From Smittium culicis (Eukaryota > Kickxellomycota > Harpellomycetes > Harpellales > Legeriomycetaceae), in NCBI GenBank assembly GCA_001970855.1, contig LSSN01005596.1:1-22777 (forward strand): a stretch of 22,777 nt of DNA. Reading direction: 5' to 3'. Below, one piece after another: positions 19,785 to 22,777 of the stretch. Under the pieces are notes generated by a model that saw only the letters and a program-made list of their open reading frames with translations, was not told where the DNA came from and did no database searches. Each line of letters opens with the position of its first letter. Positions within the stretch are counted from its first letter, which is position 1. The translations under genes and the position numbers were made by a program.

Positions 19785-20768
19785 TACTAATTTAGTGAGA
19801 TGAAGGTGCAAATTTAGTAAGTATAAATATTTCGGTTGATATTTCTATCAATGCTATTTCAAAGCTAATATCCAGTGTTTCAACTAATAAATACATCACA
19901 AAAAGAAAGTAAAAAACTAGCTCTTAAAATTATTAAGATAACCTAATTGTTAGGAAACAAACCAAAATTGGGGTAAATTGATTTATTTTTTTTGAAGCGC
20001 TCCAAGAAATCCAGTAGGCTCTATTTTATCACATAGATATAAAATAATCAGATTTGGGTTTGTAAGGCAGTACGGAGCTACCTTAAATGACCGCTAAGGA
20101 TCCATAATGTATTAAGGCTGGGTATCCCACACATAAATTGAATTAAATTTCAGTATAATTACATACTATTCTCATCAAGATGAGAGAATATCCTATATTC
20201 CAATAAGCATCAGTTGAGTCTTTTTATATCTGCATTTAAAATAAAGCACTATATGTTTTGATAATATTTAACCAAGATTTTTATAAAGTATAGTGCTTCC
20301 AAAAACCGCCTCTAATTTCAATTTGGTAGCGATTTATATGCAAACAGGTTAAAATCATTATTTATTAAAGTAAATTTAATATTCAATTCTGAATATTACA
20401 CTTTGTTACTGACAGCTGAAATATGGTGTATTTAAAGCCGTCTATCTAGAAGCAAAGCGAATGATTTTTTTTTTTAAATTATAGAAGTGAAAAAATTCAT
20501 AAATACTTTTAATTGATGCAGGCGAGTCTTGGAAAAATATATGCTTTAATGAAAAATAATTTTCTTAGTCATAACCAATTTTATCTGTTTTCTGTAGAAA
20601 TAGCTAGGCTATATACTCCCTTCAATGGCGTTATTTATATAAAAAGACCAAAGTTTACTAATGCACTGACAATCATTATGAAAAATACTCTCTATAAATA
20701 TTAGTATCTTGATCATATACACTCTTAAAATTTTTATTTTAAAACACCAAGGCTACGATATTACTTTA

Positions 20769-20797
20769 ATATATATATATATATATTTTTTTTTTTT
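20769..20797. repeat. (AT)n microsatellite followed by T12
   Basis: About nine AT dinucleotides from 20769 run directly into a run of 12 T ending at 20797. Simple sequence repeat with no further significance visible. Confidence 0.9.
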
Positions 20798-21527
20798 GTA
20801 TTTTATTTCATGAATAAAAATCTAATTTAAGGTTATAAGATAGTGGTTATACAAGGTTAGAATAATGTTTGTAAATAGGTTAGATAGGTGTTGTTAATAG
20901 TATATTACTTAGATTTTTAATTATATAATTCTTCAGCGCTATAAATATCGGCTTTCCATTTGGTACAAGTTAATATTTGCTAAAATATAATATGAATTAG
21001 TCTTTGATATTTGTATCTATAAGACAGTTGAAGCGTATTGGCTGTTTAAAAAAAAAAAAGCCAACTGTTCCTCGTAAGGTTAGTCAAGGATAGGCGCCTA
21101 GCTTTTATAGTTGAATTATAGCAATGAAAAAAAAACCAACCGCATTTGGTGAGATAAATTCATAAAGGGCCATAATTCTCATTTGCTAAGCATCCAAATT
21201 AATTCAGCTAGGTTTATCATATTGATACATTGGTATGGCCAATTAAAACAAATAAAAAATATATTTGACCAATTATTCAATTATCAGCGAATAGTAAGCT
21301 AAATTAGGAGAAATGAAAAAAATATAATATTATTGGCCAGATCATAATTAACGATCCTGCTATAGTACCAATCATTGATAAATACAAATAGTAAAAATTT
21401 TCATAACTTGCGAGCAGGAAAAAAAAAATAGATTTTTTTAAACAAAAAATTCCAATGTTAAGAATAGATACTTAATATGAATCTGAATCCCTCTTTTTAC
21501 TTGGTTGTATAAAAATATCAGATCAAT

Positions 21528-22531
21528 ATGGTAAGGCTACATTCACATATACTATATTTATGCATAATTTTTGTAGACCGATTTAAATTTATGCAATAAT
21601 TAAAATGCGCTTGTATTACGAATCCGAAATTATCAATATCGAATCCTTAAAATATATTGTATCTAACTATTAGGCACGCGGACCAAGAAAACATATGAAG
21701 CGCCTTGCTGCGCCAAAACACTGGATGTTGGACAAATTGACTGGTACTTATGCACCAAAACCATCTCCAGGACCACACAAACAAAGAGAATGTCTCCCAT
21801 TGATCATCTTTTTACGCAACAGACTTAAGTATGCTTTGAACGGACGTGAAGTCAAATCTATCCTCATGCAACGCTTGGTCAAAGTTGACGGAAAAGTCAG
21901 AACTGATGTCACCTACCCAGCCGGTTATATGGGTAATTACTTTTTTTACTTTTTATCCTAATATCACTCATAATACTTACGTTCGCCCTAATATTTATAT
22001 TTAGATGTTATCACTCTCGAAAAGACCAACGAAAGATTCAGATTGATCTACGACGTTAAAGGTCGCTTCATCATCCACAGAATCTCTGAAGAAGAAGCCA
22101 AATATAAGCTAGGTAAGGTTAAGAGAGCTCAATTGGGTGCCAAAGGTATTCCATACGTCGTCACCCACGATGCCCGTACCATCAGATACCCACACCCATC
22201 TATCAAAGTCAACGATACCGTCAAGATTGATATCGAAACCGGAAAAATTGTTGACTTCGTCAAGATGGAAGTAGGTAACATTGCTATGGTTACTGGTGGT
22301 CACAGTATCGGCCGTGTTGGTGTTATCGTTCACCGCGATCGCCACAACGGAGGTTTCGATATTGTTAACCTCAAAGACTCTACTGGTAACACTTTTGCTA
22401 CCCGTCTTTCCAACGTCTTCGTCATTGGTGAAGGTAACAAATCATGGATCAGTCTACCAAAGAACAAGGGTATCAAACTAACCATCAGTGAAGAGCGTGA
22501 CCGCCGCAGACAAGTCCAAGCTAAACAATAA
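21528..22531 (+). CDS. RPS4: 40S ribosomal protein eS4, three exons
   Basis: Exons 21528-21530, 21674-21932 and 22005-22531 join to 262 aa, the normal length for eukaryotic eS4. The protein is a structural component of the small cytoplasmic ribosomal subunit. It starts [20 protein letters not shown] and contains an N-terminal RS4NT segment (about residues 3-39), an S4 RNA-binding domain (about 42-104, including [16 protein letters not shown] and the [12 protein letters not shown] end), the central S4e domain with [17 protein letters not shown], and a KOW motif ([20 protein letters not shown]). It ends [20 protein letters not shown] and a basic tail. The start is fixed by the ATG|GTAAGG donor at 21528, because the residue before ARGP must be the initiator and no in-frame ATG precedes it in exon 2. 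Codon use is C-rich (aac, atc, gtc, cgt), typical of highly expressed genes. AATAAA-like words near 22570 may mark the 3' end. Confidence 0.96.
21531..21673 (+). other. RPS4 intron 1, directly after the start codon
   Basis: Donor ATG|GTAAGG at 21531, acceptor CTATTAG ending at 21673, 143 nt, phase 0. The ATG is the whole coding part of exon 1. Introns right after or within a few codons of the start are common in fungal ribosomal protein genes and often affect expression. Confidence 0.85.
21933..22004 (+). other. RPS4 intron 2
   Basis: Donor TATGG|GTAATT at 21933, acceptor ATATTTAG ending at 22004, 72 nt, phase 1. Splicing rebuilds the conserved PAGYMDVI by making GAT from G plus AT. Without it the frame ends at the TAA at 21959-21961. 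A CATAATACTTAC stretch in the middle may hold the branch point. Confidence 0.92.
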
Positions 22532-22777
22532 ATAATTTGAATGATTTTTTTTATTTAGCTTATTAGTATAAAATAAATACACTTTTACATTAATAAAAAT
22601 ATATATATAATTACAAGTAATTTTTTCGTACATTATGGTTTCGCAAGTACTATGCTTCATTGCTTAAACTAATCGAGCATTTCAAGCTTTTTTTTCTATT
22701 ATAAACATTATATTAAAAACTCTCTCTTCCACCTCTCTCTCTTCCCTAAGCTTTTTTTCTGGAAGAAGCCAATCAAA
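22532..22777. other. 3' flank of RPS4 and unassigned right edge
   Basis: AT-rich trailer followed by a CT-rich tract (about 22719-22748, repeated CTCTCTCTTCC). This could be the pyrimidine-rich promoter or leader of a rightward gene beyond the edge. Alternatively, the minus strand is open for 23 codons from the edge to a TAA near 22707 (FDWLLPEKKLREERE...), which could be the C-terminus of a leftward gene. The sequence does not decide between the two. Confidence 0.35.

Larger units (their letters stand above)
18728..21527. other. Gene-free region between divergent GLTSCR1-domain gene and RPS4
   Basis: 2.8 kb without a recognisable gene. The part next to the leftward gene (18728-19075) is purine-rich on the plus strand, and 19330-19450 is C-rich, a smaller version of the strand switch at 12060. 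It suggests the leftward promoter lies around 19075-19330. From 19450 to 21527 the sequence is mixed AT-rich spacer with a possible decayed inverted-repeat element at 19611-19784, a microsatellite at 20769-20797 and many TTGGCCA/CCAATAAT-like words. The RPS4 promoter must be at the right end, but no specific site is identified. Confidence 0.5.

Noticed and set aside
19998..20200. Possible further family A copy ending GAGAGAATATCCTATATT.
   Set aside because: Only the terminal dozen bases resemble the family; the preceding 180 bp do not align.
20513..20704. Small plus-strand ORF of about 62 codons.
   Set aside because: Composition and length fit chance; no domain, no conserved feature and no flanking splice signals that extend it.

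Overview
The window looks like nuclear DNA of an AT-rich fungus. Four of its five protein genes can be named at least to family level: adenylosuccinate lyase (ADE13), 40S ribosomal protein eS4 (RPS4), a Zds1-type protein (a fungus-specific family) and a protein ending in a GLTSCR1/BICRA-like domain. The fifth, cut by the left edge, is a carbonyl-reductase-like short-chain dehydrogenase. Introns are short (72-219 nt) with GT...AG ends. Intergenic DNA is very AT-rich. This would fit an early-diverging lineage such as the gut-fungus order Harpellales, but that placement is a guess and cannot be settled from the window.

Layout. 1-831 (-): SDR, missing only its C-terminus. 832-3839: about 3 kb of intergenic DNA holding two families of roughly 190-200 bp terminal-inverted-repeat elements. 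3840-5285 (+): ADE13, intronless. About 5790-10030: a 4.2 kb island of extreme A+T without a credible gene. 10187-10846: a second cluster of the same small elements, one apparently inserted inside another. 10850-13121: a gene-free stretch whose strand composition flips sharply near 12060, from G-rich to C-rich on the plus strand. 13122-15800 (+): ZDS1-like gene, two exons. 15801-16610: convergent spacer with another small element and a G-quadruplex-type tract. 16611-18727 (-): GLTSCR1-domain gene, three exons including a 42 nt exon. 18728-21527: gene-free. 21528-22531 (+): RPS4, three exons, the first contributing only the ATG.

The genes do not form a pathway: purine synthesis, a ribosomal protein, a PP2A/Cdc14 cell-cycle regulator and a probable chromatin-remodeller subunit lie side by side, as is normal on a eukaryotic chromosome. 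The five introns were placed by hand from splice sites and frame. All joined frames close exactly, giving 819, 644 and 262 aa products. No CRISPR array, tRNA, rRNA or bacterial-type operon was seen.

The least ordinary content is the non-coding part: a TTAA-flanked, piggyBac-like MITE family (three copies), a second MITE family with an ATATGGGAGATT terminus (five copies), their apparent nesting, the AT island that lacks recognisable copies of both, and the strand-asymmetry switch.
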